Shown: positions 17,481-26,944, counted from the stretch's first letter. The stretch: 64,000 nt of DNA from an uncultured Acetatifactor sp. (GCA_910586515.1 CAJUGL010000010.1:1-64000); one strand, 5' to 3'. Program-made: numbers and translations. The notes: generated by a model from the letters alone, not told the origin.

Positions 17481-19715
17481 TCATGTCCGGACTCCCTTGA
17501 CAGCCTCCAGCTCCGCCTGATAAGCCCGGTACTCTCCCATCCCTCCGGGAATGGGCAGCCCTGCCCGCATCAGCGCGGAACCATAATAAGTTTCGCCGGT
17601 TTTCGTATCCCGGTACAAAGTCTCCGGCTCCAGACCCTTCAGCCGCACATAGCTTACAGGCATGTTCCCGTGAATTTCCGTCATCACCGCATTTAACAGC
17701 ACTCTGTCCCGGTTTTCCGACACAAAAGCCCAGGCTGCGCAGGTATCCCGGAAGGGATCGGAGAGCCGGTAGTAATCTCCTGTCTGAATCAGGGACGCAG
17801 CCCTTTTATACGCCTTTACCTGCTCCCGGATTTCCGCCTTCTCCTCCTCCGTCAGCTTCCCGGGATCAAGCTCATAACCGAAAGTCCCGGCCATGGCCAC
17901 CACCCCTCTGGTGTGAAGGCTGGTTATGCGCCCGGTCTGGTGGTTCGGCACCGCGGACACATGGGAGCCCACCGCGCTGACCGGATAAAAGAAGGATGTC
18001 CCGTACTGAATCCGCAGCCTGTCCGCCGCATCCGTATTGTCACTGCACCAGATCTGGGGCGTATAATACAGCATCCCCGCGTCAAAGCGCCCGCCGCCTC
18101 CGCTGCAGCCCTCAATGAGGATATGGGGATATCTGGATGTGAGCCTTTCCAGAAAATCATAGACACCCGCCATGTAGTCATACAGGACCCTGCCCTGGCA
18201 GTTCTCCCCGGAATACACATCCGTAATGCTGCGGTTCATATCCCATTTCACATACTCGATATTCCCCTGGTCCAGCACGGCGCATATACGGTCAAAGATA
18301 TATTCCTTCACGTCCTGCCGGGAAAAATCCAACACCAGCTGATTCCTGCCCCGAACCGGCCCTCTGCCCGGAATACGCAGCGCCCAGTCCGGATGGGCCC
18401 GGTACAGCTCGCTGTCCTCGGATACCATCTCCGGCTCCACCCAGATACCGAACTTCACCCCCAGGGCATTGATTCTGCCGATCATCTCCCCCAGTGTGCA
18501 GCCCAGTTTTTCCTCGTTCACGGTCCAGTCTCCCAGGCCGCTGTTGTCATCGTCCCGCTTTCCGAACCATCCGTCGTCCATAACCACCATATCCATGCCA
18601 AGAGCCGCCGCATCCCGGGCCAGGGCGCAGATGGTCTCCCCGCTGAAGTCAAAATAGGAAGCCTCCCAGCTGTTCAGCAGCACAGGGCGCGTTTCATGGG
18701 CATATTTTCCCCGGCAGATATGATTCCGGATACAGCGGTGGAACATCCGGGACAATGTCCCCAGTCCCTCCTCCGTATGGCCCAGAATCGTCTCCGGCAC
18801 GATGAGGCTCTCCCCGGGATTCAGGGGATAGTGGAACAGCTCATCGGAAAGTCCCATGAGTACCCTGGTCTGGTCAAACTGATCCCGCTCCGCCTCAAAG
18901 AGGAAATTTCCGCTGTAGACGAAAATCATCCCCCAACAGCCTCCCGCGTCCTCTGTGGTCCCGGGCTGCGCCAGGATAACCGCCGGATTGTACTGATGAC
19001 TGGAAGTGCCCCTGCGGCTGCCCATGCGGAAAATACCGTGGTTTACCCTTGTCCTCTGAAGATTCCGCTCCATGGCATGCCTCCCGTAAAAGCCAAGCAG
19101 GTCATATTCCCCCGTGACAAAATCCAGACAGGCCGAGGCCGCTTTCTCCACGGTGATTTCACAGGAACCGCCGTTTCGGATCACAGCGCTCCTGGTGATG
19201 ATATCTTCTCTCTCCAACACCCCGTACAGAAGCCGCACCTGCACTTTGCTCACCGGATCTTCCAGAAGAATTTCCAGAGTCTGCGCCTCCTGCTCCTGTG
19301 CATACACCGCCGGAAGCCCCTTCAGGCCATACTTCCCCTGCCGGACCTCATGGCTTACATAGCGCAGATCGCAGCATTCCGAGCCGTCCCCGTTCCGAAC
19401 CGCCACTGCGCTGCTGCGGAAGTCCCCGATGCCCAGTCCGGGATACTCCTGGGGCAGCACGTCCATGGAGTAAGTCCTGTCTAACCCTGCGTCATAGGGA
19501 TTTCCGGAAAATCCCCTGTCGCTGTAGGTCAGGAGATAATCCATATCCCCGGATACCTTTCCGCCGTAATATAAGTGCAGAAGGAAACCGTAGTCATCCA
19601 CCTTCATCTGATAGGTGGTATGGGCCGTTTCCAATGCAAAAATTCTGTTTTTCTCTCTAAAAACAATTGCCATAGCTATCTCTACCGCCTTTATCTGAAT
19701 TGCCTGCGGCTTCAT
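17481..19715 (-). CDS. Alpha-galactosidase, GH36
   Basis: This 744-residue cytoplasmic enzyme removes alpha-1,6-galactose from melibiose, raffinose or stachyose. GH36 hallmarks are MVVMDDGWFGKRDDDNSGLGDW (near residue 375), VKWDMNR (nucleophile Asp) and LIEGCSGGGGRFDAGML (acid/base region). The full length matches the bacterial tetrameric class. It closes an operon with two sugar permeases and a binding protein, which supports import then internal cleavage. The ATG at 19715 has AAGGAAAG upstream; an ATG 14 codons later (MAIVFRE) matches the usual N-terminus of relatives and cannot be excluded. Confidence 0.93.
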   Translation of the reverse strand: MKPQAIQIKAVEIAMAIVFREKNRIFALETAHTTYQMKVDDYGFLLHLYYGGKVSGDMDYLLTYSDRGFSGNPYDAGLDRTYSMDVLPQEYPGLGIGDFRSSAVAVRNGDGSECCDLRYVSHEVRQGKYGLKGLPAVYAQEQEAQTLEILLEDPVSKVQVRLLYGVLEREDIITRSAVIRNGGSCEITVEKAASACLDFVTGEYDLLGFYGRHAMERNLQRTRVNHGIFRMGSRRGTSSHQYNPAVILAQPGTTEDAGGCWGMIFVYSGNFLFEAERDQFDQTRVLMGLSDELFHYPLNPGESLIVPETILGHTEEGLGTLSRMFHRCIRNHICRGKYAHETRPVLLNSWEASYFDFSGETICALARDAAALGMDMVVMDDGWFGKRDDDNSGLGDWTVNEEKLGCTLGEMIGRINALGVKFGIWVEPEMVSEDSELYRAHPDWALRIPGRGPVRGRNQLVLDFSRQDVKEYIFDRICAVLDQGNIEYVKWDMNRSITDVYSGENCQGRVLYDYMAGVYDFLERLTSRYPHILIEGCSGGGGRFDAGMLYYTPQIWCSDNTDAADRLRIQYGTSFFYPVSAVGSHVSAVPNHQTGRITSLHTRGVVAMAGTFGYELDPGKLTEEEKAEIREQVKAYKRAASLIQTGDYYRLSDPFRDTCAAWAFVSENRDRVLLNAVMTEIHGNMPVSYVRLKGLEPETLYRDTKTGETYYGSALMRAGLPIPGGMGEYRAYQAELEAVKGVRT

Positions 19716-19810
19716 CGCCGCTTTCCTTCTATTTTAATCCTTTCCACGGAATTGCGCAAGCCGTTTCCGCGCTTTTTCGAAACTTCACGAAACCGCATGA
19801 TACCAAAATA

Positions 19811-19862
19811 CCAAGGCCAGAAATCTGCTGCAAGCTCGCCTGCTGCAAGATTTCCGGCCCCA
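19811..19862 (-). promoter_or_regulatory. Intercistronic stem-loop between permease and GH36 gene
   Basis: AGAAATCT-GCTGCA and TGC(T)GC-AAGATTTC pair within flanking GGCC/CGGCC. It lies between co-directional genes, so it is likely an RNA stability or attenuation element rather than a full terminator. Confidence 0.5.
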
Positions 19863-19874
19863 AAACACCGAATC

Positions 19875-20720
19875 TTACTTCACGGCTCCATTGGTGACGC
19901 CGTTCAGAATCTGTTTCTGGCAGACTCCGTAGAAGATCAGAATCGGAATCAGCGACAGCAGATAGGACGCAAATGCCAGATTGTAGTTGGTACCGAACTG
20001 GGACTGGAAGTTCAGCTGTGCCAGAGGCAGGGTATTCTCACCGGAACCCGCCATGATGATCAAGGGCGTCATCACATCGTTCCACACCGCCAGGGCCGTA
20101 ATCACCGCCACCGTGGCATGCATGGGCCGCATAATCGGGAAGAGAATGCTCCAGTAGGTTCTCCAGGTGGAAGCGCCGTCCACTCTGGCCGCCTCCTCCA
20201 GGGCAATGGGAATATTCACCAGGTACCCGGAATACAGCATAATATTCATGGGCATATAGAATACCACATACAGCAGGATGACGCCGAACCAGTTTGCCAG
20301 GTGCAGCTCTGCGGTCTGCTTTGCCAGGGGCATCATCAGGATGGCAAAGGGAACAAACATACCGCTGACAATAAACAGATAGACGAAATTGTAAAACTTG
20401 CTGTGGGCCTTGTTCCGCCCCAGGGCATAGCCCATCAGGGAGTGAATCACAATAGCCAGTACGATGGTTGTCACGGAGATCAGCAGGCTGTTCCCCAGGG
20501 AATGCCAGAAATCCGTCACTTCCATGGCTTCCCGGAAATTGTCCAGGCTCCAGTTCTTAGGCAGGGACAGGATGCCGCTGATGCTGTTGGTCATCTCCGA
20601 GGGCTGCTTGAAGGCGATCACAATGGTCATGTACAAAGGAAAGATGATGGTGGACAGCCCAAGGATCAGCAGGATCATAACCGTTTTGTTGGACTTGCCG
20701 ATTGTCGATGTATGTTTCAT
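19875..20720 (-). CDS. Sugar ABC transporter permease, MalG/MsmG type
   Basis: This 281-residue inner-membrane permease has six predicted segments. The binding-protein-dependent transport signature EEAARVDGASTWRTYWSILFPIMRP, the coupling helix that contacts the ATPase, is at about residues 185-210. Its start overlaps the end of the MalF-type gene by 4 bases (ATGA), indicating coupled translation and a heterodimeric channel. The ATPase is not in the window; such operons usually borrow a shared MsmK-type ATPase. The substrate is probably alpha-galactosides, from the adjacent GH36 gene. Confidence 0.93.
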   Translation of the reverse strand: MKHTSTIGKSNKTVMILLILGLSTIIFPLYMTIVIAFKQPSEMTNSISGILSLPKNWSLDNFREAMEVTDFWHSLGNSLLISVTTIVLAIVIHSLMGYALGRNKAHSKFYNFVYLFIVSGMFVPFAILMMPLAKQTAELHLANWFGVILLYVVFYMPMNIMLYSGYLVNIPIALEEAARVDGASTWRTYWSILFPIMRPMHATVAVITALAVWNDVMTPLIIMAGSGENTLPLAQLNFQSQFGTNYNLAFASYLLSLIPILIFYGVCQKQILNGVTNGAVK

Positions 20721-21583
20721 AGCTGCTCCTCCTTTGAACTGGAAAATTTCATCTGGGCAACGGAGATTGCCACAATCACGATAAAGAATACCACTGCGTT
20801 TGCGCTCTGGAACCCGAACTGCCCGCCGGACATACCGTTATTGTAAATCAGGTAGGAAATGGATTCCGTACTCTGTGCCGGGCCGCCCTTGGTCAATGCC
20901 ATGATCTGGTCAAATACCATCAGGAAGTTCTTCACGCTGAGCACCATGTTGATGGAGAAAAAGGGAATAATCAGGGGGAAGGTCAGCAGTTTAAACTGTT
21001 TCCACCCGGTGGCGCCGTCAAGCCCCCCCGCTTCGTACACATCCTCGGGTACGGTCTGCAGTCCCGAGATGTAAATGATGGTGTTCATGGCAATGGCCTG
21101 CCATGCGCAGACAATCATAACGCCGATCCATGCCTTGCCGGGACTGGACAGGATAGAGCTTCCCAGTGCCTTAATGCCGGTCATATCCGCAAGCGCCGGT
21201 ATAATATAGGTAAAAAAGTAGTTAAATATGTAGCCAACTACCAGTGAACCCAGGATGTTGGGGAGGAAATAAGCCCCTCTGAAAAATCCCTTTGCCCGGA
21301 TTTTGCTGTTTAAGCCAAGTGCCAGAAGCAGGCTTATCACATTTACCACAATGGTGGTCACCACTGCCAGTTTGATGGTAAACCAGTAAGATTTTCCCAC
21401 TCTGGCGTCAGAAAACAAATCAATGTAATTCCGGAAACCAACCCAGTCATATTTTCCGAAACCCCTGAAATTCGTGAAGCTGTACACCACGCCCCGAATC
21501 AGCGGAATGGTGTTGAAGCAGACGAACAGGGCCAGAATCGGTATCGTTATCAGCAAAAAAGTTCTCTGCCTGTCATTTTTCAT
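20717..21583 (-). CDS. Sugar ABC transporter permease, MalF/MsmF type
   Basis: This permease of about 288 residues has six membrane segments. The EAA-type loop reads VYEAGGLDGATGWKQFKLLTFPLI. Two ATGs lie close together after AGGAGG; the one at 21583 (MKNDRQRTF) has the proper 7-base gap. It pairs with the MalG-type gene through a 4-base overlap and lies downstream of the binding-protein gene. A small hairpin in the gap from the binding-protein gene may lower its expression relative to that gene. Confidence 0.93.
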   Translation of the reverse strand: MKNDRQRTFLLITIPILALFVCFNTIPLIRGVVYSFTNFRGFGKYDWVGFRNYIDLFSDARVGKSYWFTIKLAVVTTIVVNVISLLLALGLNSKIRAKGFFRGAYFLPNILGSLVVGYIFNYFFTYIIPALADMTGIKALGSSILSSPGKAWIGVMIVCAWQAIAMNTIIYISGLQTVPEDVYEAGGLDGATGWKQFKLLTFPLIIPFFSINMVLSVKNFLMVFDQIMALTKGGPAQSTESISYLIYNNGMSGGQFGFQSANAVVFFIVIVAISVAQMKFSSSKEEQL

Positions 21584-21624
21584 TTTCATGCCTCCTAATT
21601 TTAGCCGCTGCGCGATCAGCATAA

Positions 21625-21642
21625 ATTACCGCAGGCGGTAAT
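21625..21642 (-). promoter_or_regulatory. Intercistronic hairpin after the binding-protein gene
   Basis: ATTACCGC and GCGGTAAT form a perfect 8-bp stem in the 149-base gap between the binding-protein and permease genes. Such hairpins often protect the upstream mRNA so that binding protein exceeds permease. Confidence 0.5.
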
Positions 21643-21732
21643 TGTCCAAAGCCCCTTTGACACACACCTTATGAGAGAAACTTTGCGGCTCAACTGCTGT
21701 CCGGCAGATGCTGTTATTTTTTCATATCATGT

Positions 21733-23007
21733 TTAGTGACTGCTCTCATACTCCTGCACCATGCGGATGATGTCCCGGTTGTACCTCTGCCAGTTGGTGT
21801 CAAAGGTCTCCAGGAAGCCGTTCACATCCTTCTCAATGAGGAAGGTCTGAAGCAGGGCGTCCACGGACATTTCCGAAGGATAATAATGGTCCTGGTAGTC
21901 GGTCATATTGCCGGATTGGATGAACTCCAACATGCCGTCCAACATGGAAGCCAGTCTGAAATCCCCGTTTTTGCAGGGAACCGCATTCTGGTCATCAATG
22001 TATTTCTGAATGTTCTCATCCTCATACAGGAAATTCAGCACCTCGTAGGCGGCTTCCTTATTTTCACAGCCGTCCATAACGCAGAATCCCAGGTCAATGC
22101 CGGAGTTCAGGGTTCTGTCTTCGCTGCTGTCCCCTGCAGGCATTACAAAGGAATCAATGTTCAGGTCCGGATTCACGGAGAGAATCTGGGGTGTGGCATA
22201 GCTTCCGATAGGATACATGGCTGATTCCCCTCTGGCAAAAGCGGTACAGGCATCATTATACCCGTAGGCAAAGGGGTCCTCCGGCCCATAGGGCAGCAGA
22301 TCCATGTACTTTTCCGCCAACTCTCTGTACTGATCGGTAAACGTGGTCTGGCCCCTGTTCACCTGTTTTGCCGTATCCGAGGGCGCCAGCTCCACTGCCA
22401 TTGCGTTCCAGGGCGCCAGACAGGTCCAGATATCCTTGAAACCGAAGTAGAAGGGCAGGATGCCTTCCTCCTTGATTGCATCACAGAGCTGTAACATTTC
22501 GCTCCAGGTTTCCGGAATCTGCCAGCCGTGCTCCGCAAACATGTCTCTGTTGTAGAGAATACCCGCCGCGTTGGCCACATAGGGTACGATGTAGGTTCCC
22601 TCCGTGGGAATCAGCTCCAGGGACTCCGCAATCTCCAGATAACCCTGGTTTATGTCCTTCATTCCTTCATAGTCTGCCACATTTTCCAGAATCTGCGCAT
22701 CCACAAAGTAGGAATAGTTGATGTCTCCTCCGATTCCGATAATGTCCGGATAATCCTCCCGGATAAATCTGGTCTTCAGGATGGTCATGGCATCGTTAGG
22801 GGAGCTGATGGTCAGGTGGATGTTGTCGTGGGTGGCATTGAATTCCTCTTCCACTGTCTTGAAATAGTTCGCAGCTTCGGGTTTATACTGTACGATCTCG
22901 ATCTCTACCTTGCCGTCAGCCGAACTGTTCCCACATCCCTGGACGCTCAATGCCGCCGCTGCGCAGCATAGCGCCGTCCCCAGATATTTTGCCCGTTTTC
23001 CTTTCAT
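21733..23007 (-). CDS. Extracellular sugar-binding lipoprotein, ABC transporter family 1
   Basis: This 424-residue lipoprotein anchored outside the membrane captures the sugar for the two permeases. The signal peptide is MKGKRAKYLGTALCCAAAAL, with a lipobox ending SVQGC (Cys near residue 25). Family-1 binding-protein features include YVANAAGILYNRDMF and a final FLETFDTNWQRYNRD. The start at 23007 follows AAGGAG; the longer in-frame extension has no signal. It is first in the operon, divergent from the AraC-type regulator. An alpha-galactoside ligand is inferred from the GH36 gene. Confidence 0.92.
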   Translation of the reverse strand: MKGKRAKYLGTALCCAAAALSVQGCGNSSADGKVEIEIVQYKPEAANYFKTVEEEFNATHDNIHLTISSPNDAMTILKTRFIREDYPDIIGIGGDINYSYFVDAQILENVADYEGMKDINQGYLEIAESLELIPTEGTYIVPYVANAAGILYNRDMFAEHGWQIPETWSEMLQLCDAIKEEGILPFYFGFKDIWTCLAPWNAMAVELAPSDTAKQVNRGQTTFTDQYRELAEKYMDLLPYGPEDPFAYGYNDACTAFARGESAMYPIGSYATPQILSVNPDLNIDSFVMPAGDSSEDRTLNSGIDLGFCVMDGCENKEAAYEVLNFLYEDENIQKYIDDQNAVPCKNGDFRLASMLDGMLEFIQSGNMTDYQDHYYPSEMSVDALLQTFLIEKDVNGFLETFDTNWQRYNRDIIRMVQEYESSH

Positions 23008-23168
23008 GGCATTTTCTCCTTCCAATTTTAAGTGTCCTTCCAGTTGTTGGCATGCCGTTTGCTTTTCTGGATTTTGTTGGTAAAAATATCTTAACATACC
23101 TTTATGCTATGGAAAATAGCAGTGTTTTGTGATTTTTATACCATTATGCAGGGTTTTTACATTTTTAT

Positions 23169-23198
23169 TTGAAGTCAGACGGCATTTTGGTATATAAT
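23169..23198 (+). promoter_or_regulatory. Promoter of the AraC-type regulator
   Basis: TTGAAG (23169-23174), an 18-base spacer and TATAAT (23193-23198) lie 73 bases before the start codon. The opposing binding-protein promoter is not clear; a minus-strand TTTCCA/TAAGAT pair near 23090-23115 is a weak candidate. Confidence 0.5.
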
Positions 23199-23270
23199 AC
23201 TTTCGGACTCGTAATACACTTCTTTTGGCAAATACTTTCAACCATGCATAGAAACCAGGGGGAACCGCAG

Positions 23271-24143
23271 ATGAGCGAAGTGATTTTTTCCGTATTTCCG
23301 AGTGAAAATTTTGTTGACCTGGGACTGTACCAGTTTGGATGGGAGCAGTGTGACCCGGCCCATTCCTTCGGCCCGGCCGCCAGAAACCATTATCTGTTCC
23401 ACTTCTGCCTGTCCGGCACCGGAAAACTCATCGCGGACAACGGAAAAGGGACTGATTTGACCCACCAAGTCAAAAGCGGCCAGGGCTTCCTGTTATTTCC
23501 CAAACAGATTTGTACCTACATTGCGGACCGGGAACTGCCCTGGGAGTACGTGTGGCTGGAATTTGACGGCCTGCGGGCCAAGGAATGTGTGGAAATGGCA
23601 GGCTTAAGCCAGGAAAATCCCGTCTACAAAGCCCGCTATAAAGATATTTGTGAAAAAATGAAGGAAGAAATGCTGTATATCGTCAACAACAGGGAGGAAT
23701 CCCCCCTTCACCTCATCGGCCATCTCTATCTGTTCATGGACGGCCTGGTGCGCTCTTCCACCTCCGCCCAGATCGGAAAGGGAAACCGCCTGCGGGATTT
23801 CTACATTAAAGAATCCATCGCCTTTATCGAGGAGAATTTCCAGAACGACATCTCCGTGGAGGATATCGCTGCAGCCTGCGGGCTGAACCGGAGTTATTTC
23901 GGAAAAATATTTCATGAAAATATGGGAAAGACGCCCCAGGAATTCCTGATCTCCTACCGGATGACCAAGGCCACGGAGCTTTTGAAACTGACGGAGCTGT
24001 CCATTGCGGACATCGGAAATGTGGTGGGGTATCCCAACCAGCTGCACTTTTCCAGGGCTTTCAAGAATGTATATCAGGTGTCCCCCAGGCAGTGGCGCAT
24101 AGAACACGGGGGCGGGAAGCCAGGGACAAAAGATCATGTATGA
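23271..24143 (+). CDS. AraC-family transcriptional regulator of the alpha-galactoside operon
   Basis: This 290-residue regulator has an N-terminal cupin-like sugar-sensing domain (residues 1-170, with NHYLFHFCLSGTGKLI) and a C-terminal double helix-turn-helix: ISVEDIAAACGLNRSYFGKIF, then ELSIADIGNVVGYPNQLHFSRAF and SPRQWR. It is divergent from the sugar uptake operon, the usual place for MsmR/RafR-type activators. The start at 23271 follows AGGGGG with an 8-base gap; the longer in-frame start lies in the promoter region. The inducer is not known from sequence. Confidence 0.9.
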   Translation: MSEVIFSVFPSENFVDLGLYQFGWEQCDPAHSFGPAARNHYLFHFCLSGTGKLIADNGKGTDLTHQVKSGQGFLLFPKQICTYIADRELPWEYVWLEFDGLRAKECVEMAGLSQENPVYKARYKDICEKMKEEMLYIVNNREESPLHLIGHLYLFMDGLVRSSTSAQIGKGNRLRDFYIKESIAFIEENFQNDISVEDIAAACGLNRSYFGKIFHENMGKTPQEFLISYRMTKATELLKLTELSIADIGNVVGYPNQLHFSRAFKNVYQVSPRQWRIEHGGGKPGTKDHV

Positions 24144-24203
24144 CCTGTCTGCATGCGGATACATGATCTTGAGTCCTGCTTCAATGCGGCCAGATTGATT
24201 CCG

Positions 24204-25067
24204 TTATTTCGTCCAATTCTCAAACCGGAACCCGGGGTCCAGCTGAGACGCCGCTTTCTCCGCCAGAGTCCTGCTGTCCATGCCCTCTTCCGACCCAAAT
24301 TGTTCCAACGCAAGCTCCTGTTCCAGCAGCTGAATGATTTGAATCAGCGGATTTACCGCATAGCCAAAGTCTTTGATGAGGTGAACCAGAACCTGACGCA
24401 GCCTGGAATAGGAGATCACTTCCGGAACGATTCCCTCCAACACATAGGGATATTCCTCTCTGAGATTTTCCAACATATAGTAGACACATTGGTTATTCAG
24501 CACCTGGTCTATCCTCTGAAAGATTATCTCTTTTAATTTTCCCAGCATATAAATCAGGCCCTCAGGATATGTCCCCTCCCATATCTCTTTGTACACGGAG
24601 ACGCCGTTGATACAGATTTCATACTGAGACGGCTCCAGACCCGACTGGTCCCGCAGCCGAATGGGCGGAATGATCACACCCCAATCCTTTGCAATCTGCT
24701 GACGCAGTTGTATCATGTGGGGATATTCCTGTTTCACTTCCTCCATAAAAAGAGGGGTCAGCTTCACGTCGAATTGCAGGATAATCACCTCGTGAAGCAG
24801 AAATCTGTTGATTTCCTGCTTCCGAAACACGTTTTCCTGGCCTGGCAGGTTGTGCTTCCCGGGTTCATGCTGCAGCAGATAGTCCAGTGAGCAGTCCAGC
24901 ACCTCCGCAATGCCGCTTAAAACTTCTATGTCGGGATAACTGTTTCCCCTTTCGTACTTGGATACTGCCTGCTCCGTGACGCCCAGAAAACCTGCCAGCT
25001 GCTTCTGGGTATAGCCCCGCTCCTGGCGGATTGCCTTTAAACGATTTCCGAATCCATCTAATGCCAT
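24204..25067 (-). CDS. XRE-family transcriptional regulator with long C-terminal domain
   Basis: This 287-residue protein opens with a Cro/C1-type helix-turn-helix (RLKAIRQERGYTQKQLAGFLGV, TEQAVSKYERGNSYPDIEVL; residues about 8-65). A 220-residue domain I do not recognise follows, rich in charged and aromatic residues (for example YEICINGVSVYKEIWEGTYP). Of two ATGs behind AAGGAGG, the one at 25067 has the right 7-base gap. The target is unknown; the divergent nitroreductase is the nearest candidate. It is convergent with the AraC gene. Confidence 0.85.
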   Translation of the reverse strand: MALDGFGNRLKAIRQERGYTQKQLAGFLGVTEQAVSKYERGNSYPDIEVLSGIAEVLDCSLDYLLQHEPGKHNLPGQENVFRKQEINRFLLHEVIILQFDVKLTPLFMEEVKQEYPHMIQLRQQIAKDWGVIIPPIRLRDQSGLEPSQYEICINGVSVYKEIWEGTYPEGLIYMLGKLKEIIFQRIDQVLNNQCVYYMLENLREEYPYVLEGIVPEVISYSRLRQVLVHLIKDFGYAVNPLIQIIQLLEQELALEQFGSEEGMDSRTLAEKAASQLDPGFRFENWTK

Positions 25068-25131
25068 AATCATACCTCCTTATTAAGTTTCCGCATCTGT
25101 CTTAAATTAGTTACTGCCATTTTCCAGCTGG

Positions 25132-25158
25132 ATTATGTGTATGACATAATTATTATAA
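25132..25158 (-). promoter_or_regulatory. Candidate operator and promoter of the XRE gene
   Basis: ATTATGT (25132-25138) and ACATAAT (25144-25150) form a perfect inverted repeat beside a minus-strand TATAAT (about 25152-25157). This is a plausible autoregulatory site. Confidence 0.45.
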
Positions 25159-25261
25159 GGGATTTTGCCCCGAAAAAACAACCAACTATATAGCCCGTTT
25201 TCTCCTCAACCACAGGTTGTATAACAAATACCGAATTTATTCCCATTTTGAAAATATCCCA

Positions 25262-25290
25262 TTGAAACCCGGCCCGCAACGTGGTATCAT
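25262..25290 (+). promoter_or_regulatory. Nitroreductase promoter
   Basis: TTGAAA (25262-25267), 17 bases, TATCAT (25285-25290), 33 bases upstream of the start codon. Confidence 0.6.
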
Positions 25291-25323
25291 AATAACGAAA
25301 ATAACACGAGGAGGTTCCCTGAG

Positions 25324-25863
25324 ATGACAGCAAACGAATGTATCAAAGGACGCAGGAGTATCCGCAAATTTACAGATCAGCCCGTACCCCATGATCTGCT
25401 GGCCAGTATTGTGGAAACCGCTTCCTATGCCCCCAGCTGGAAGCACACGCAGATCGTCCGCTATATCGCCGTAGAGGGAGAAAAGAAGGCCGCCCTGGCC
25501 AAGTGCACTTCCCTTTTTCCCGGCAACGGCAAAATAATGGACAACGCCCCCATGGTGGTAGCCGTCACCATGATCAAGGGACGCAGCGGCTACGAGAGGG
25601 ACGGGTCTTTCTCCACGCCCAAGGGCGACAGATGGCAGATGTACGATGCCGGCGCAGCCGGTGAAGCTTTCTGCCTGGCTGCCCATGAACAGGGACTTGG
25701 CACCGTTATCATGGGGCTGTTTGACGAGGATGAGGCGTCAAAGCTGCTGGAGATCCCCCAGGAGAGGGAACTGGTGGCTTTAATTCCCATTGGCTATCCC
25801 GCCGAATCCCCCGCTGCCCCCAAACGTAAGGCTGTAGAAGAATTATTGTCCTATCAATCCTAA
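25324..25863 (+). CDS. Nitroreductase-family protein
   Basis: This 179-residue FMN-dependent oxidoreductase of the small nitroreductase type begins with the flavin-phosphate motif GRRSIRKFTDQPV; ASYAPSWKHTQ and a C-terminal AHEQGLGTVIMG with LIPIGYPAE are typical. The natural substrate is unknown; relatives reduce nitro compounds, quinones or flavins. The start follows GAGGAGG. A strong terminator lies 3 bases after the stop and precedes pyrB. Confidence 0.88.
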   Translation: MTANECIKGRRSIRKFTDQPVPHDLLASIVETASYAPSWKHTQIVRYIAVEGEKKAALAKCTSLFPGNGKIMDNAPMVVAVTMIKGRSGYERDGSFSTPKGDRWQMYDAGAAGEAFCLAAHEQGLGTVIMGLFDEDEASKLLEIPQERELVALIPIGYPAESPAAPKRKAVEELLSYQS

Positions 25864-25866
25864 CCG

Positions 25867-25898
25867 GGAGTCGAAGAGTTTTCTCTTCGACTCCTTTT
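25867..25898 (+). terminator. Strong intrinsic terminator between nitroreductase and pyrB
   Basis: GGAGTCGAAGAG (25867-25878), a TTTT loop and CTCTTCGACTCC (25883-25894) form a perfect 12-bp stem followed by TTTT. It ends only 45 bases before the pyrB start codon. Confidence 0.85.
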
Positions 25899-25942
25899 CG
25901 GGTAAGCCCATATCAAACTCCATGAAGAAAAGAGGAAACAAG

Positions 25943-26857
25943 ATGAGACATCTAATGAGTCCGCTGGATTTCACCCCCGAAGAGCTGGATACGCTCTTCG
26001 ACCTGGCAAACGATATAGAACACAATCCGGCAAAATACGCCCATGCCTGCGACGGAAGAATCCTGGCCACCTGCTTCTATGAGCCAAGCACCCGCACCAG
26101 GCTGAGTTTTGAGTCCGCCATGACCCGGCTGGGCGGTCAGGTCATCGGCTTCTCCGATGCGTCCTCCTCCTCCGCCTCCAAGGGCGAGAGCGTATCCGAC
26201 ACCATCCGCGTCATCTCCTGCTATGCGGATATCTGCGCCATGCGCCATCCCAAGGAAGGGGCGCCCATGGTAGCCGCGGAGAAATCCGACATCCCTGTCA
26301 TCAACGCGGGAGACGGCGGACATCAGCACCCTACCCAGACACTCACCGATCTGCTGACCATCCGCAGCCTCAAGGGAAGACTGGGCGGCTTTACCATCGG
26401 TCTCTGCGGCGATCTGAAGTTCGGCCGCACCGTGCACTCTCTGATCAACGCTCTTGTGCGCTACGATGACATCCGCTTCGTCTTCATCTCCCCCGAGGAG
26501 CTGAGAGTCCCCGATTACATTACCGATATGCTGAAAGAGCGGGGGATAGCTTATGAAGAAGTAATCCGTCTGGAGAACGTAATGCCCACGCTTGACCTGC
26601 TCTACATGACCAGGGTACAGAGAGAACGCTTCTTCAACGAAGAGGACTATGTACGTTTAAAGGATTTCTACATTCTGAATTCCGATAAGATGCACCTGGC
26701 CCGGAAGGACATGCTGGTTCTCCACCCTCTCCCCAGGGTCAATGAAATATCCGTGGAAGTGGACAGCGACCCAAGAGCCGCCTATTTCAAGCAGGCTAAA
26801 TACGGCGTCTATGTGCGGATGGCGCTTATCCTGACATTACTATTTCAAAACGAGTAA
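25943..26857 (+). CDS. pyrB: Aspartate carbamoyltransferase catalytic chain
   Basis: This 304-residue enzyme makes N-carbamoyl-aspartate, the first committed pyrimidine step. The carbamoyl-phosphate motif STRTR is in FYEPSTRTRLSFESAM, HPTQTLTDL is the second binding loop, and VLHPLPRVNEI is near the C-terminus. With pyrI downstream it should form the allosteric complex. The start at 25943 follows GAGG with a 7-base gap. Its TAA stop lies inside palindromic repeat R4. Little room exists for a promoter between the upstream terminator and the start, so read-through or attenuation may matter. Confidence 0.97.
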   Translation: MRHLMSPLDFTPEELDTLFDLANDIEHNPAKYAHACDGRILATCFYEPSTRTRLSFESAMTRLGGQVIGFSDASSSSASKGESVSDTIRVISCYADICAMRHPKEGAPMVAAEKSDIPVINAGDGGHQHPTQTLTDLLTIRSLKGRLGGFTIGLCGDLKFGRTVHSLINALVRYDDIRFVFISPEELRVPDYITDMLKERGIAYEEVIRLENVMPTLDLLYMTRVQRERFFNEEDYVRLKDFYILNSDKMHLARKDMLVLHPLPRVNEISVEVDSDPRAAYFKQAKYGVYVRMALILTLLFQNE

Positions 26858-26885
26858 CAGTTCAGACAGGGCGCTGAACTGTTAC
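26854..26885 (-). repeat. Dispersed palindromic repeat R4 overlapping the pyrB stop
   Basis: The perfect arms GTAACAGTTCAG and CTGAACTGTTAC surround ACAGGGCG, the complement of the R3 loop. The first arm contains the pyrB stop codon. Confidence 0.85.
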
Positions 26886-26944
26886 GAGAATGCACACAAA
26901 ACGCGAAAAGAATGCGTTTTGGCGCCCGCAAGTCTCGCAAAACT

